In this document: positions 1 to 7,964 of the stretch, one piece after another
Numbering within the stretch: the first letter of the stretch is position 1
Layout: each line of letters starts with the position of its first letter
From: Pseudomonadota bacterium
Lineage (GTDB): Bacteria; Pseudomonadota; Gammaproteobacteria; Halothiobacillales; Halothiobacillaceae
Reading direction: 5' to 3'
Assembly (NCBI GenBank): GCA_021795795.1
Contig: JAJYPA010000010.1
Span: 1 to 58,928 of the forward strand
DNA length: 58,928 nucleotides
Made by a program: the position numbers and the translations under genes
Notes under the pieces: model-generated
Database searches by the model: none
The model's input: the letters and a program-made list of their open reading frames with translations, nothing else
Told to the model about the DNA's origin: nothing

Positions 1-1140
1 TGGAAGTCCAAGGGTGGAGCGCAGGAGGCCCACGAGGCCATCCGTCCGACCAGGCCGATGGTGCGTCAGGCGGGGGAGAACGAGCTGGAGCAGGCTTTGT
101 ACGATCTGATCCGAAAGCGGGCGCTGGCCTCCCAGATGCCGGACGCGATCTATCAGCAGACTTCCTGCACGCTGGACGGCGGCATGTTCCAGGGACGGCC
201 TGCTGTGTTCCGGGCCGTGGGCTCGGTGCTGAAGGATCCCGGTTGGATGGCGCTCTATCGGGAAACGGCGGAAGACGACGGTAGCGCAGAGAATCCGGCG
301 GCGAATCCGGTACCCAAGCTTGCCGTGGGCGATGCCGTCCGGGCTGCGCGCGGGGAATGCCTGTCCAAGACCACCAAGGCGCCGCCGCGCTACACCGAAT
401 CCACGCTCATCAAGGCGCTGGAAGATCATGGTGTCGGGCGGCCGTCCACCTACGCGAGCATTCTGAAGAATCTGTTCGCCAGGGAGTATATCCACAGAAA
501 AGGTAAGTCGCCGGCGCTGTACGCTACCGACCTGGGAGAAAATATAGTTGAGGCCTTGTCCGTCTTTGATTTTTCCAATGTGGATTACACCAGGGAGGTC
601 GAGGCGGATCTGGATCGGATCACCGAAGGCCAGATGCGGCCCCGGGATTTGCTGGCCAAGTCGTTCGCCGATATTCAACGGATTCTGGACACCATGCCGG
701 CGCAGGCCCAAGGCCGTCCTTGTCCGGTGGAAGGCTGCGACGGCACGGTGCGCCGACTGGAGAGCAAACGAAAGCCTGGTGTGTTTTTCTGGATGTGCAG
801 CAATCGGGATGCGCATCCATTGCTCCAAGATGTCGATGGTAACCCAGGGGCGCCCTTTGCCGAGCGGGTGGAGACGGGAGATGGTCCGGCATGCCCCGAA
901 TGTGGTGTGGCCACTAGCCGACAGGAAAGCAGGAATGGACATGGGTATTTCCGTTGTGGAAAAGGGCACGGCTCCTGGTGGGATGACAAGGGGGCCCTGG
1001 GCAAGAAATGGGAAGACCGGGCACCGGCACGAGGTGCCGCTTCAGGCCCGGCTAAGAAAAACTCTGGACCAAAGGGGTCGCCTGCCAAAAAACCGGCTAA
1101 AGGGTCTCGGGTCAAGGCCCGTTCGACAATTATGGATTAG
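1..1140 (+). CDS. topA: Type IA DNA topoisomerase I, C-terminal part (cut by window edge)
   Basis: Type IA topoisomerases relax negatively supercoiled DNA through a transient 5'-phosphotyrosine link. The reading frame is open from base 1, so the start and the catalytic tyrosine region lie outside the window. Visible are the family block EAHEAIRPT near the edge, the GVGRPSTYASIL block around residue 140, and two C-terminal zinc-ribbon modules (CPVEGCDG and CPECG starts), ending in a Lys/Ala/Gly-rich tail. It leads a co-directional run of ICE genes, and plasmids and ICEs often carry their own topoisomerase, so I read it as an element-borne copy rather than the housekeeping gene. That last point is inference. 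Confidence 0.9.
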   Translation, partial: WKSKGGAQEAHEAIRPTRPMVRQAGENELEQALYDLIRKRALASQMPDAIYQQTSCTLDGGMFQGRPAVFRAVGSVLKDPGWMALYRETAEDDGSAENPAANPVPKLAVGDAVRAARGECLSKTTKAPPRYTESTLIKALEDHGVGRPSTYASILKNLFAREYIHRKGKSPALYATDLGENIVEALSVFDFSNVDYTREVEADLDRITEGQMRPRDLLAKSFADIQRILDTMPAQAQGRPCPVEGCDGTVRRLESKRKPGVFFWMCSNRDAHPLLQDVDGNPGAPFAERVETGDGPACPECGVATSRQESRNGHGYFRCGKGHGSWWDDKGALGKKWEDRAPARGAASGPAKKNSGPKGSPAKKPAKGSRVKARSTIMD

Positions 1141-1148
1141 CGGATGCG

Positions 1149-1532
1149 ATGAAACGGCATTTTTCTGATAATTTTTATGCGCAGGTTTTGTGGGTCATGG
1201 CACGAAAGACCGTGCTTTCCAATGTGATGTTGATTATTTATGGCGTAATGTTTGCCGTGGTATTGGCATATGGTGTTGGCTCTACTATTTGTTATTTCGA
1301 TCCGTTTTTGATACGGGATCTGCGCCAATCGCCTAACCTTTACGCGTTTTTGGGCGGTCACAAAAAGCACCATACTGGTATTAAAGTTGGCATGGGAATA
1401 GGCGTTGAAATGGCATTTGTCGGGATTGTGGGAGTTATCGCTTTGCTGCGAGACCTGTACGAAAACGCCAGGATGGAGGTTTTGCAAAAGATGGAGCACA
1501 ACGAAAAGGCAAGGCGGATCGGATTGAGATGA
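1149..1532 (+). CDS. Small membrane protein, paralogue of the 1946-2287 product
   Basis: A 127-residue protein with two strongly hydrophobic stretches (about residues 25-50 and 85-105) and a charged C-terminus. It shares a MARK...L and AYGVGS pattern with the product at 1946-2287, so the two look like paralogues separated by a cysteine-cluster gene. The ATG lies eight bases after the topoisomerase stop and its end overlaps the next start by four bases (ATGA), indicating an operon. No family recognised and function unknown; membrane location is inferred from hydrophobicity. Confidence 0.65.
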   Translation: MKRHFSDNFYAQVLWVMARKTVLSNVMLIIYGVMFAVVLAYGVGSTICYFDPFLIRDLRQSPNLYAFLGGHKKHHTGIKVGMGIGVEMAFVGIVGVIALLRDLYENARMEVLQKMEHNEKARRIGLR

Positions 1533-1945
1533 GAAATCAAATAGAAATACCAATCCATCGAGAAATATCCAAGCGGCAGGACGTTCCCTGCGGAGATTGC
1601 CGTCTTTGCTGCAAAAACATGCTGATCGTCGTGTCTCCCAGCATGGGGGATGATGTCGCTCAGTTCGAGGCCGCCCCCATGCCGGAGATGCCCGGATTTT
1701 TCAGGATTCCCGAGCGGGAAAACGGCGACTGTTACTATCTGGGCAGCAACGGTTGCACGATACACGATCACGCGCCGGCCATGTGCCAGTTCTTTTCCTG
1801 CATTGGCGCCGTGCGTGGGTTGACGCCCAAGAAAGCTGCGGAAGGGATCGCCAACAACCGTCTGGCGCCGGCGGTGCTGAAGCGTGGCAGGGAATTGTTG
1901 CGGGAGCAAGTAGCGTCTCTGTCGAAGAAGCGGAGGGCTGGTTAG
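1529..1945 (+). CDS. YkgJ-family cysteine cluster protein
   Basis: A 138-residue protein with the cysteine layout of the YkgJ/UPF0153 family, thought to bind a metal ion or Fe-S cluster: an N-terminal CGDCRLCC block near residue 22, then single cysteines in GDCYYL, GCTIH and MCQFFSC. The family's biochemical role is unsettled. It sits between two paralogous membrane proteins with overlapping or abutting ends, and just upstream of DsbB- and DsbG-like genes, so a redox or metal role at the membrane is a reasonable guess. The last 25 residues are Lys/Arg-rich. Confidence 0.75.
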   Translation: MRNQIEIPIHREISKRQDVPCGDCRLCCKNMLIVVSPSMGDDVAQFEAAPMPEMPGFFRIPERENGDCYYLGSNGCTIHDHAPAMCQFFSCIGAVRGLTPKKAAEGIANNRLAPAVLKRGRELLREQVASLSKKRRAG

Positions 1946-2287
1946 GTGTGTAAATTTCATGGCGTCTTAAAGAACTATCACGCAAGGCTTTGGTTAATCA
2001 TGGCCAGGAAAGCGTTGCTCAATGACAAGGTGGTTCCAATTTATATAATGGGTCTGATGATATTGGCGGCCTATGGGGTTGGATCAGTTCTTTTCATGCT
2101 TAATGTGGTCACCATTTCTCGTCCGGAAAATTTTGTGTCTTTGATAGCTCTGAGGTTTTATTTGGGATTTGCGGTTTTCTCTGGCGCTGGATTTTTGTTT
2201 TTCTTGGGCCTATGGCTACGCGATTTTTGTCACGCCGCAAAGACCAAGGCATGGAAAGGCGCTGATTTTGATAAGGACGTTCACTGA
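1946..2287 (+). CDS. Small membrane protein, paralogue of the 1149-1532 product
   Basis: A 113-residue protein starting at a GTG that directly abuts the preceding stop. Two hydrophobic segments (about residues 30-55 and 70-95) predict an inner-membrane protein. The stretch MARKALLNDK...AYGVGS parallels the 1149-1532 protein. The last base of its stop codon is the first base of the next ATG (TGATG), so translation is probably coupled. Function unknown. Confidence 0.6.
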   Translation: MCKFHGVLKNYHARLWLIMARKALLNDKVVPIYIMGLMILAAYGVGSVLFMLNVVTISRPENFVSLIALRFYLGFAVFSGAGFLFFLGLWLRDFCHAAKTKAWKGADFDKDVH

Positions 2288-3156
2288 TGCGCGGTATTGG
2301 TTTTCTTTCCCGTTTCGGCAGTAGCATCGCCGCCTTGTTCTCGGCTGGGGCCGGGGCGTGCGCCGGCGGCGTGTGCGCGGTGGGGGCCCAGGCCGGAGCC
2401 AGTCTGCTGAGTGCTGGTGCTTCCGGCGGCCTGGCGGGCATGGCGGCGGCTTCCGGCGCGCCGATTTTCGATCTTGCACCGACAGTCGCGCCATCGGCAA
2501 CTTTGCCCTGGTGGATCAAGATCGCCGTGGTCGTGTTGATCGGGTCCATCGCCTATACCGCAGCATCGTTGCGGGACACCTCGCGCCTGGCTGTTTTGGC
2601 CACTCTGGGCGGCATCCTGGTGGTCATCGCCGAAATGCGCTGGTTGCCCGGGGGAAACCTTGTGGAGTATTCGGCCATGGCGACGGGAATGGTCCCGTTG
2701 CTGTTCGCTCCCTTGCTGGCACGCGTTGATCTGCCCAAATTCATTCGCTGGGAGTTGCGTTTGCTGGTGGGGATCCTGGCGCTGATGGCGATTGCCATGG
2801 CGTTTGGTTTGCAGATAGCAAAAGGTTGGCAGCCCTGCCCGCTTTGCTGGTTGGATCGTGGGGCCTTGTTGGGTATCGCGGTCGGAGCGTTGGGTGGTTT
2901 CGACCGATTGTTGCTGATCAGCTTGACGGGTGGGCTGGCGGGATCCTTGGCCCAGATTGTCGAGATGCAACATGCATCGACAACCCTATCGCATGTTTGC
3001 ACCCTGATCAGCGCCGGCGGCCCGAGCTGCGGTGTTGCCGGATCGCAGGTGCTTTGGTTCGCGCCCATCGGCATCGAAACGGCGGGGCTGTTCGTGCTGC
3101 TCTGGGCAATGTCGTTCTGGCTGCTGCGGCCTTTGTTGCTGGGGAGAACCTGTTGA
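2287..3156 (+). CDS. DsbB-like membrane thiol oxidoreductase with long N-terminal extension
   Basis: DsbB proteins reoxidise periplasmic DsbA-type oxidases and pass electrons to quinone. In this 289-residue protein the C-terminal half has DsbB features: the redox motif CPLC after a hydrophobic helix (about residue 182) and a second cysteine pair in a periplasmic loop (HVCTLI...SCGV, about residues 240-250), among several membrane segments. The N-terminal 140 residues, rich in Gly/Ala/Ser and with two more hydrophobic helices, are not typical of DsbB, which is usually about 170 residues. The DsbG-like gene just downstream suggests a dedicated disulfide pathway, probably serving secreted or conjugation proteins of the element. 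Confidence 0.75.
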   Translation: MRGIGFLSRFGSSIAALFSAGAGACAGGVCAVGAQAGASLLSAGASGGLAGMAAASGAPIFDLAPTVAPSATLPWWIKIAVVVLIGSIAYTAASLRDTSRLAVLATLGGILVVIAEMRWLPGGNLVEYSAMATGMVPLLFAPLLARVDLPKFIRWELRLLVGILALMAIAMAFGLQIAKGWQPCPLCWLDRGALLGIAVGALGGFDRLLLISLTGGLAGSLAQIVEMQHASTTLSHVCTLISAGGPSCGVAGSQVLWFAPIGIETAGLFVLLWAMSFWLLRPLLLGRTC

Positions 3157-3311
3157 GTTCGCCTTGGTTGATTATTCTGCTGACGGGGATCGTCCTGCTG
3201 CCAGTTATTGCGCTTGGTCTGGTGCTGGTATTTTCGATCAGTGTTTTTGCCTGGCAGGGCATCAAAGACCGCGTTCAGGCGGGAGAGGGTGAGGCGAATG
3301 AGGAAGAATAG
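3153..3311 (+). CDS. Small single-span membrane protein
   Basis: A 52-residue frame starting at TTG 3153, which overlaps the DsbB-like stop (TTGA). About residues 5-33 form one long hydrophobic helix, followed by a charged tail ending in Glu residues. It bridges exactly from the DsbB-like gene into the DsbG-like gene, overlapping the latter by 14 bases, which argues for a real coupled gene. It may be a small partner of the redox pair; no family recognised. Confidence 0.5.
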   Translation: MSSPWLIILLTGIVLLPVIALGLVLVFSISVFAWQGIKDRVQAGEGEANEEE

Positions 3312-3846
3312 CCACAGCATTCTGCTGGCGTTGCTGATGGCCATGTCGGTACCGGTGACGGCCCATGCGGGCGATTTCCTGACCAGAGTGCAGAACCAAG
3401 GCACGTCTTTTCTGATCGGAAGGGCCGGCCCGGTGTTCACCGATTTCGTGGATCCGGATTGTCCCTACTGCCACCAGGAGTTTCGCGAGCTTCAGCCATT
3501 GCTGCTGTCTGGCAAGCTGAGATTGCGGATCGTGCCCGTAGCGGTTCTGGATGCCGGCAGCATGCCCAGGGCGGCGACCTTGTTGGAATCACGGCATCCT
3601 GGGGAGAGGTTTCTCCAGGCGGAGGCGGGTTTTCACGATGGGCACCTGGCGGTGCCGCGCATGCAAAACGTGCCGCCGGCCATAGCCGCCGCTGTCGAAC
3701 GCAACAACCAATTGTTGGGGGATGTTGATCCTTATGGCGAGGTGCCGGCGATTCTTTTCGAAGATCGTGCCGCTGGCAAGGTCGCCAGCATCATCGGCGC
3801 GCAACCCATTGCCGTTATTCAGCGGGCGCTGATGGCGGCGCAATAG
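3298..3846 (+). CDS. DsbC/DsbG-like periplasmic thioredoxin-fold protein
   Basis: A 182-residue protein with an N-terminal signal peptide (hydrophobic core about residues 6-22, cleavage near AHA-GD) and a thioredoxin-fold active site CPYC in the context FVDPDCPYC (about residue 57), typical of DsbC/DsbG isomerases. A cis-proline loop is suggested by EVPAILF near residue 147. The N-terminal dimerisation domain of classical DsbC is missing. It probably catalyses disulfide isomerisation in the periplasm with the DsbB-like protein upstream. The start ATG at 3298 was chosen because it begins the signal peptide. Confidence 0.8.
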   Translation: MRKNSHSILLALLMAMSVPVTAHAGDFLTRVQNQGTSFLIGRAGPVFTDFVDPDCPYCHQEFRELQPLLLSGKLRLRIVPVAVLDAGSMPRAATLLESRHPGERFLQAEAGFHDGHLAVPRMQNVPPAIAAAVERNNQLLGDVDPYGEVPAILFEDRAAGKVASIIGAQPIAVIQRALMAAQ

Positions 3847-3873
3847 GATTTGTTTTCACAAAGGAGGTGAGTA

Positions 3874-4281
3874 ATGCAAAACAATCGTCGTTCCATTGGG
3901 GTTTTTGGTGTGGTTGCCATTCTATGTACCATGGGTACAGGGAGTGCTTTCGCTGGAAAGCCGGCAAGCGATGCGAAGATTGGATCTGGCATGCCTCCCA
4001 GCGTTTTCGCCAACCTGCTTATCCCATGGCACCACGCAAATAACAAGGAGTGCAAAGCACGGCTTGCCCTGATTTCTTATGCCAAGCTTGATCAGTTTTT
4101 ACACAATAAAAACCACGTTGTACCCGTTCCTTTGGTCAATAAATACGGCGAATACTTGGGGCCAGGAATGTACGAATGGGGTGGAATAGTGACCCAGGGA
4201 CACTGCAAGTACAGCGCCGTGGTTCCCGCTGTTCCGGCTTATACAAAGTGGAGTGGAGTTGGGCATGCAGCAAAGAGGTAA
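3874..4281 (+). CDS. Secreted hypothetical protein
   Basis: A 135-residue protein preceded by a strong ribosome site (AGGAGGT, seven bases before ATG). Residues 1-27 form a signal peptide ending SAFA-GK, so it is probably periplasmic. Two cysteines (KECK and HCKY) could form a disulfide, consistent with the Dsb genes upstream. It ends abruptly where another frame, starting at 4290, continues with similar composition, so a frameshift splitting one longer gene is possible. No family recognised. Confidence 0.6.
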   Translation: MQNNRRSIGVFGVVAILCTMGTGSAFAGKPASDAKIGSGMPPSVFANLLIPWHHANNKECKARLALISYAKLDQFLHNKNHVVPVPLVNKYGEYLGPGMYEWGGIVTQGHCKYSAVVPAVPAYTKWSGVGHAAKR

Positions 4282-4289
4282 AATGGCAA

Positions 4290-4565
4290 ATGGTTTTTGA
4301 AGTCCAGCAAGACGACCCAGAAGTTATTTTCCGAAGCTTGGCAAAGGAAATAGGGCAGTGTGGCCAGCACTACGAAATATGGGAGCCCAGGATGATCACG
4401 GCGATATCCCAATATGTCCATACAGCAAATCCTTCGCCACTGATCAGGACGGCACTTTGGGGGAAAATGGGGTATGGGCCTGATGGCCCGAGTGTGGAAG
4501 AGCTTGCAGAGACAAGGAAGCAAGAGGCAGAGGCCTGGGAAGAAATTCGCAGGAATACAACGTAA
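4290..4565 (+). CDS. Hypothetical protein, possibly the displaced C-terminus of the upstream gene
   Basis: A 91-residue acidic protein starting at ATG 4290. The frame is open for more than 100 bases upstream, overlapping the end of the preceding gene, so it may be the C-terminal half of one frameshifted secreted protein. Contains a short segment GQCGQHYEIW and a Glu-rich helical tail. An AGAGG sequence about ten bases upstream could serve as a ribosome site. Function unknown. Confidence 0.4.
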   Translation: MVFEVQQDDPEVIFRSLAKEIGQCGQHYEIWEPRMITAISQYVHTANPSPLIRTALWGKMGYGPDGPSVEELAETRKQEAEAWEEIRRNTT

Positions 4566-4583
4566 ATCGAAAGGAGAAGCGTA

Positions 4584-4829
4584 ATGGAAATCAGCAAAAA
4601 AGCGCGTGAAGCCATTGAGGATATCATCAACCGCCGGGCGAAAATCGCGTCTATGCAGGAGCAACTGAAGGAAGACGTCAAGGCGGTCGCTGAGCATTTG
4701 GACATCAAGCCCGGCAAGCTGAACAAGATCATCGGGCTGGTGGAGAAGGAACGACAGTCGGGTGAGGTCGTTGAGGAGGAGCGCGACACGCTGGATACGG
4801 TCGAGTCCCTGGTTGGGGAACGGGAGTAA
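4584..4829 (+). CDS. Small helical protein, DsbA (dsDNA-binding)-like of phage T4
   Basis: An 81-residue, highly charged protein preceded by a good ribosome site (AAAGGAG). It is predicted all-helical, with a central IKPGKLNKII segment followed by an acidic Glu-rich helix. This order resembles the small double-stranded-DNA-binding DsbA proteins of T4-like phages, but the match is from memory of the pattern and weak. It lies inside the backbone operon. A DNA- or RNA-binding role is only a suggestion. Confidence 0.5.
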   Translation: MEISKKAREAIEDIINRRAKIASMQEQLKEDVKAVAEHLDIKPGKLNKIIGLVEKERQSGEVVEEERDTLDTVESLVGERE

Positions 4830-4832
4830 GCC

Positions 4833-4946
4833 ATGGAATATCTTCAGCACTGGTTGACGGTTTTTTGGTTTATTCCGGCGATTTCTTTCTTTGCGGGGGT
4901 AGTGTTTGCGTTGGTGACTATTCGTTCCTCGAAAAGGAATCCATGA
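4833..4946 (+). CDS. Very small membrane protein (37 residues)
   Basis: A 37-residue frame starting three bases after the previous stop and overlapping the patatin gene start by four bases (ATGA). Residues 6-30 are one hydrophobic helix with aromatic residues, followed by a short basic tail. The tight spacing on both sides supports translation. Function unknown; it may help place the downstream lipase at the membrane. Confidence 0.45.
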   Translation: MEYLQHWLTVFWFIPAISFFAGVVFALVTIRSSKRNP

Positions 4947-5833
4947 GACCTCGCCTCGCCTATTCCGCCCCGATGCGGCTGGTCTCCGAAAAGGAATCCG
5001 CTCGCCCGCCCCAGGAACCGGGGATCACCCTGGTTCTTGGATCTGGTGGGGCGCGTGGACTGGCGCACATTGGCGTTCTGCAGGCGCTGAAGGAAATCAG
5101 GGTGCCGGTGCGCGCGGTGGTGGGTTGTTCCATCGGCGCGCAGATCGGGGCGCTCTATTGTGCGGGGACATCACCGGAGGCGCTGGCGGACACCGCGCGG
5201 CGAATAGATTTTTCCACGGTACTCAAACTGTTCACGCCCTTTCCATTTGGCGCAGGACTGGTCCCGGATCGGGGAGTACGAAAATTTCTTCAGGGTGGAT
5301 TGCAACGAGAATCCATCCAGGATCTCGCTGTGCCGTTTGCGGCGGTCGCTACGGATTTGCAAGATGGAACGGAGGTAGTGCTGGACTCCGGCCTCGCCTG
5401 GTCGGCGGTGCGGGCCAGCATCTCCATGCCCGGCATCATGGCGCCGCACGCGCATGAGGGGCGGCGGCACCTGGCGGACGGAGCGCTGATCAATCCTCTT
5501 CCCGTGTCTGTTGCCAGATCCCGGTATCCATGGCCGGTGGTCGCGGTACAAGCCCAGCTATCACCCCGGCTGCGGCCGGAGATCGGCGGGCGGTTTCGTC
5601 GGCCATTCGGCTGGTTCCAGGTGGCGCGGTTGGCCAACGAGACGGCTCTTTGGGAGTTGGGACAGGCGAGGTTGCGGGAGTGTCCACCGGACGTGCTGGT
5701 GGAGCCGGCGGTGCAGGAACACGGCTGCTTTAGTTATCATCGGGCCACGGAGCTGATCCGGGTTGGGTACGACGCGGCGATGCGCCACGCGCAAGCCATT
5801 CGACATTTCGCGCTGCAGAGAGGAATTATCTAG
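4943..5833 (+). CDS. Patatin-like phospholipase (RssA/NTE type)
   Basis: Patatin-family proteins hydrolyse acyl ester bonds of lipids with a Ser-Asp dyad. This 296-residue protein has the oxyanion glycine run GSGGARG (about residue 34), the nucleophile elbow GCSIG (Ser63) and the dyad aspartate in DGALINP (Asp179). The start at 4943 overlaps the previous stop and gives a normal family length; a longer upstream extension has no good ribosome site. It overlaps the following protease gene by one base. On mobile elements such lipases can be defence effectors, but no cyclase or sensor gene is next to it, so the role is open. Confidence 0.85.
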   Translation: MRPRLAYSAPMRLVSEKESARPPQEPGITLVLGSGGARGLAHIGVLQALKEIRVPVRAVVGCSIGAQIGALYCAGTSPEALADTARRIDFSTVLKLFTPFPFGAGLVPDRGVRKFLQGGLQRESIQDLAVPFAAVATDLQDGTEVVLDSGLAWSAVRASISMPGIMAPHAHEGRRHLADGALINPLPVSVARSRYPWPVVAVQAQLSPRLRPEIGGRFRRPFGWFQVARLANETALWELGQARLRECPPDVLVEPAVQEHGCFSYHRATELIRVGYDAAMRHAQAIRHFALQRGII

Positions 5834-6423
5834 TGACCCAACAAACGGCTTTTCTCCACGCCCTGCATACAGACCCCTGGGCCTTTCCCTTCGCGGTGCT
5901 TTTCGTGCTCTTGCTGTTCGACTTGTCCATGCTGGCCCACGAGCTGGGGCACGCTTGGGCAATACGAAAGCTACTGGGAGACGACGCGCTTCTGGAGGTC
6001 AAGGCGGGCATCGGGGTGTTTTACCGGCGGGGCAGGTTGTCCCTGGGCATTTTGCCGATATGGGGCTACGCGCGGTTCACCGAATCCATGGCAAGTCCGA
6101 TGCAGTGGCGGATCATTTTTCTGGCGGGGCCAGTGGCATCGGTGTTCATGGGCGGCGTATTCAGCACCCTGGCGATGCTGCCTATTCCCGATAACTGGGT
6201 GCAGGCCTTCATAATCATGGGGATTGCCAACTACGCGCTGGCGGCGGTCAATCTTATTCCGATTCCGCCTCTGGACGGCTGGAAGATCGTCGAAAGCTAT
6301 CTGCCGGCGTTCGGCATTCAACTAAAGCCTGCACAGCGGGCATTGCTGTACCGGTGGGGCATGGTGTTTATCATCGTAGTCAGTGCTCTGTTTCTGCTGG
6401 AAAATGGGGTTTATCACGGGTAA
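5833..6423 (+). CDS. Site-2-type intramembrane metalloprotease (M50 family)
   Basis: A 196-residue membrane protein with the zinc motif HELGH in the first third (about residue 37) and a late NLIPIPPLDGWK block (about residue 143) matching the conserved asparagine and LDG motif of M50 peptidases, which cut substrates within the membrane. Four or so hydrophobic helices are visible. It starts at GTG 5833, overlapping the patatin stop. The substrate is unknown; a second HExxH membrane protein is encoded at 42255-42758 on the same element. Confidence 0.8.
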   Translation: MTQQTAFLHALHTDPWAFPFAVLFVLLLFDLSMLAHELGHAWAIRKLLGDDALLEVKAGIGVFYRRGRLSLGILPIWGYARFTESMASPMQWRIIFLAGPVASVFMGGVFSTLAMLPIPDNWVQAFIIMGIANYALAAVNLIPIPPLDGWKIVESYLPAFGIQLKPAQRALLYRWGMVFIIVVSALFLLENGVYHG

Positions 6424-6533
6424 AAGGAGCTTTAATACGACGAGCGCGGCAAGGTGTTGAAGGGGCCGGGCTATTGGAAGCCAGAACCTGCCATAAAGCG
6501 GTATTTGTCTCAACTGAAGAGGAGTGCGTAACG

Positions 6534-6788
6534 ATGTTCGGATTTGGAGAGAATCAGCAGCCTGCGATGCAGGCGCAGTGTCCCTGTTGCCAGGCACAGA
6601 TGCAGGATATGGGGACCCACGGCATTCGCATGGGTGGTTTGACCGGGATGCTGGGCGCCGGCGCCGCCATGTTGGGCGGACAACTGGCCAGCGACGGGGA
6701 GGAGGCCTTCGAGAAAAAGATGGTCGTGCAGGTGCTTGTCTGCCCGCAGTGCCACGAAACCTCGCTCAAATACATCAAGGGGCTTTGA
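6534..6788 (+). CDS. Small zinc-ribbon protein
   Basis: An 84-residue protein with a CPCC motif near residue 17 and CPQC near residue 70, the two halves of a probable zinc ribbon, separated by a Gly/Ala/Met-rich hydrophobic stretch (residues 30-50). The start ATG follows a GAGGAG ribosome site. The 110 bases upstream contain only an uncertain frame of about 25 codons. Function unknown. Confidence 0.6.
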   Translation: MFGFGENQQPAMQAQCPCCQAQMQDMGTHGIRMGGLTGMLGAGAAMLGGQLASDGEEAFEKKMVVQVLVCPQCHETSLKYIKGL

Positions 6789-6789
6789 T

Positions 6790-7059
6790 TTGGATTGGAC
6801 AAAAACGGTTCACGCGCCGCAATACGGCGTGCGGCGTCCGCGAAACCAGGAGCCGGCCAACCAGCCGGAGTCATTATGCTGCGGCAGTGAGGATGCTTGC
6901 CCGGTTACCAGTGAGCACATGGGCCGGTTCCATTATCCGCGCGATCTGGATTTGCCCGTGGAGCCAGCCCAGCAGCGTATTGTTCCCAGTCGGTCGCCGG
7001 TCAAGGTGGAAATCCGGAAGTCCCGGAAAATACCAATCCAGATACCCAGCCCAACCTAA
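6790..7059 (+). CDS. Hypothetical protein, weakly supported
   Basis: An 89-residue frame with a TTG start just after the zinc-ribbon gene. Rich in Pro, Arg and Ser with a Cys-Cys pair and a third cysteine in the middle; no hydrophobic segment. It fills the gap before the PLD gene in the same direction, which is the main argument for it. Translation may equally not occur. Confidence 0.35.
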   Translation: MDWTKTVHAPQYGVRRPRNQEPANQPESLCCGSEDACPVTSEHMGRFHYPRDLDLPVEPAQQRIVPSRSPVKVEIRKSRKIPIQIPSPT

Positions 7060-7070
7060 AGGAAACCCTC

Positions 7071-7964
7071 ATGCTTTTCACTGAACCCTATGTCGGCCCC
7101 GCACCCATCGTTCAGGTGATCTCCAGCGCTCGCCGCGAGGTCAGCCTGAACGTGTACTACCTGTCCAGCAAGCCTATTCTGAATGCGCTGCGGGCAGCTC
7201 ATTCGCGCGGTGTGACGGTACGGGTGATTATCGACGAGCATCCCTATGGCATGAAGCCCTGGATGATTCAGAAAGAGGTTCGTGCCGTGCAGGCCACGGG
7301 CGCCGCATTGCACTGGGCGCCACCACGCTTTGAAGCGTCACAGGGATGGTACGTCTTCGACCATGCCAAGTATGTGTGCGATACCCACGAATGCGAGATT
7401 GGTACGGCCAACTACGATTGGTCCGCCTTTCATCGCAACCGGGAGTACCTGGATGTGACCAGAAACCCCAACATCGTTCGGGCGGCCAATGCGGTATTCG
7501 CGGCTGACTGGACCAATCAGCGGGCCCCTGCCTGGACGCATCGGGTACTGGTTCTGTCGCCCGGCACGTCGGTTGGACAAATGCTGGCCGTCATCAACCA
7601 GCCTGGCACCGTGGAGATCGAGAGCGAAGAGATGGGCAATGATCGGGAAATGCTCGACGCCATTGCCGCCAAGGGCGCGCAGGCCTGGGTGATCCTTCCG
7701 GCCAGCATCAGTGGGCAGGATAAGCGCAACGTGGCTTATCTGGTGCAGCATGGAGTCCATGTGCGCCTGATGCCGAAGCGTCCCATATACATGCATGCCA
7801 AGGCCGAGATTTCGAGCCATTACGCCTTCGTGGGGAGCGAAAACTACAGCGCTTCTTCATTGGAGGCGAATCGGGAAATGGGGCTGATCCTGAACAACCC
7901 TATGGACATTTCCATGTTGCAAGCGCAATTTGCGCGGGACTGGAAAGCGGCGGGTGCGGCATGA
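7071..7964 (+). CDS. Phospholipase D superfamily protein (two HxK motifs)
   Basis: A 297-residue protein with two PLD-type half-sites: HAKYVCDTHECEIGTANYD (about residue 101) and MHAKAEISSHYAFVGSEN (about residue 241), each with the H-x-K core followed by a GS/GT-N segment. The family includes phospholipases, cardiolipin synthases and nucleases (Nuc, BfiI). No signal peptide is seen, so a cytoplasmic nuclease or lipid enzyme is possible. It is bounded by overlapping genes, its stop sharing four bases with the next start. Confidence 0.75.
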   Translation: MLFTEPYVGPAPIVQVISSARREVSLNVYYLSSKPILNALRAAHSRGVTVRVIIDEHPYGMKPWMIQKEVRAVQATGAALHWAPPRFEASQGWYVFDHAKYVCDTHECEIGTANYDWSAFHRNREYLDVTRNPNIVRAANAVFAADWTNQRAPAWTHRVLVLSPGTSVGQMLAVINQPGTVEIESEEMGNDREMLDAIAAKGAQAWVILPASISGQDKRNVAYLVQHGVHVRLMPKRPIYMHAKAEISSHYAFVGSENYSASSLEANREMGLILNNPMDISMLQAQFARDWKAAGAA

